A DNA stretch of 31,792 nt from Bacteroidales bacterium UBA5235. GTDB taxonomy: Bacteria > Bacteroidota > Bacteroidia > Bacteroidales > VadinHA17. Below are positions 31,219 through 31,792 of the stretch, piece after piece; position 1 is the stretch's first letter; every line of letters starts with the position of its first letter. Position numbers and translations under genes: made by a program. Under the pieces are notes generated by a model, which was not told the DNA's origin, made no database searches, and saw only the letters and a program-made list of their open reading frames with translations. The stretch covers positions 30,743 through 62,534 of the forward strand of contig DHUL01000065.1 of the NCBI GenBank assembly GCA_002409145.1, written 5' to 3'.

Positions 31219-31792
31219 ATGGAAAAAAGGTGGCTCTTGAAAGAGAGGGGCGACGCACGGGTCGTCACGACCCTGGCGACAGAGATGGCGGTGCCTGCCG
31301 CTGTCGCCAGCCTGATGGCTCAACGGGGCATCACAACAAAACGCCAGGCTGAAGAATTCTTTAACCCGACACTTGAATCCCTCCATGATCCCTTCCTGAT
31401 GAAGGACATGAACAGGGCGGTTGACCGGATCAGTACGGCAATCTCCCGGAATGAAAAAATTTTGGTATACGGCGACTATGATGTTGACGGTACCACCTCG
31501 GTCGCAATGCTCTATTCCTTCCTGAGGGAGAGACATTCCAGCCTTGATTACTACATCCCGGACCGTTACCATGAGGGATACGGACTCTCGTTGAAGGGTA
31601 TTGATCATGCTGCTGCGGGTAACTGCAGGCTCATTATTGCGCTCGACTGCGGAATAAAGGCGGTAGACAAGGTCAGGTACGCACGGTCAAAGGGTATTGA
31701 TATTATTATTTGTGACCATCACCTCCCGGGCGATGGAATCCCGGATGCAACTGCTGTTCTTGACCCTAAACAGCCCGGATGCAGTTATCCTT
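31219..31792 (+). CDS. recJ: Single-stranded-DNA exonuclease RecJ, 5' part (runs off the window)
   Basis: The first 191 codons are present. RecJ degrades single-stranded DNA 5' to 3' in recombination and mismatch repair. The DHH phosphoesterase motifs are visible: YGDYDVDGTTS with Asp86, Asp88 and Asp90, the ALDCG segment, and CDHHLPG (Asp166-His168). The N-terminal RecJ stretch RGITTKRQAEEFFNP is also typical. Start ATG is 11 bases after lipB, without an evident ribosome binding site. The remainder lies beyond 31792. Confidence 0.95.
   Translation, partial: MEKRWLLKERGDARVVTTLATEMAVPAAVASLMAQRGITTKRQAEEFFNPTLESLHDPFLMKDMNRAVDRISTAISRNEKILVYGDYDVDGTTSVAMLYSFLRERHSSLDYYIPDRYHEGYGLSLKGIDHAAAGNCRLIIALDCGIKAVDKVRYARSKGIDIIICDHHLPGDGIPDATAVLDPKQPGCSYP

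Overview
This window is a chromosomal segment from a member of the Bacteroidota, most likely a Bacteroidales/Marinilabiliales-type organism. The reasons are: upstream boxes matching TAnnTTTG (the Bacteroidota sigma-A -7 element) before most transcription units, with TTG 18-22 bases further upstream in four of them; few Shine-Dalgarno sequences; the order purH-mreB-mreC-mreD-mrdA-rodA; an enlarged RodA; lipoproteins and small outer-membrane barrels typical of the phylum; and a Fibrobacter-major-paralogue type lipoprotein. Nearly every base is explained by genes. There is no rRNA, tRNA, CRISPR array or intact transposase.

Layout. 1-2400 (minus strand): a MalY/PatB-type C-S lyase translationally coupled to carA. 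2500-7300 (plus): a lipoprotein, a terminator, a large ABCG-like transporter with an N-terminal TerB-like domain, and rsmA. 7324-8571 (minus): a lone MacB/FtsX-type permease. 8731-15895 (plus): purH followed by the full rod-shape operon mreBCD-mrdA-rodA. 15896-16507 (minus): an acyl-carrier-protein phosphodiesterase. 16756-20597 (plus): a homologue of archaeal cyclic 2,3-diphosphoglycerate synthetase, then gpsA-pgi. 20716-22875 (minus): lysS and a transglutaminase-like protein. 23082-27948 (minus): a seven-gene, tightly packed operon of ECF sigma factor, membrane anti-sigma candidate, adhesin-like beta protein, three small outer-membrane proteins and a FISUMP-type lipoprotein. 28292-29149 (minus): D-amino-acid aminotransferase. 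29336-31792 (plus): lipA, a broken S23/four-helix-bundle gene, lipB and the start of recJ.

Two things stand out. First, several intergenic spaces hold arrays of degenerate 7-bp units. One pair, in inverted orientation, exactly brackets a decayed S23-family gene between lipA and lipB. Others sit at gene ends, around a terminator, and inside the lysS promoter. This looks like a family of small inserted elements and solo arrays. Second, the ECF operon looks like an uncharacterised envelope-response cassette; its anti-sigma candidate carries the same 24-residue motif twice, 30 residues apart, and has no visible zinc-binding HxxxCxxC motif.

Housekeeping content covers pyrimidine and purine synthesis, cell-wall elongation, ribosome maturation, glycolysis and phospholipid precursors, lysyl-tRNA charging, lipoate synthesis and DNA repair. 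Functional calls rest on motif recognition by eye; no database search was possible.
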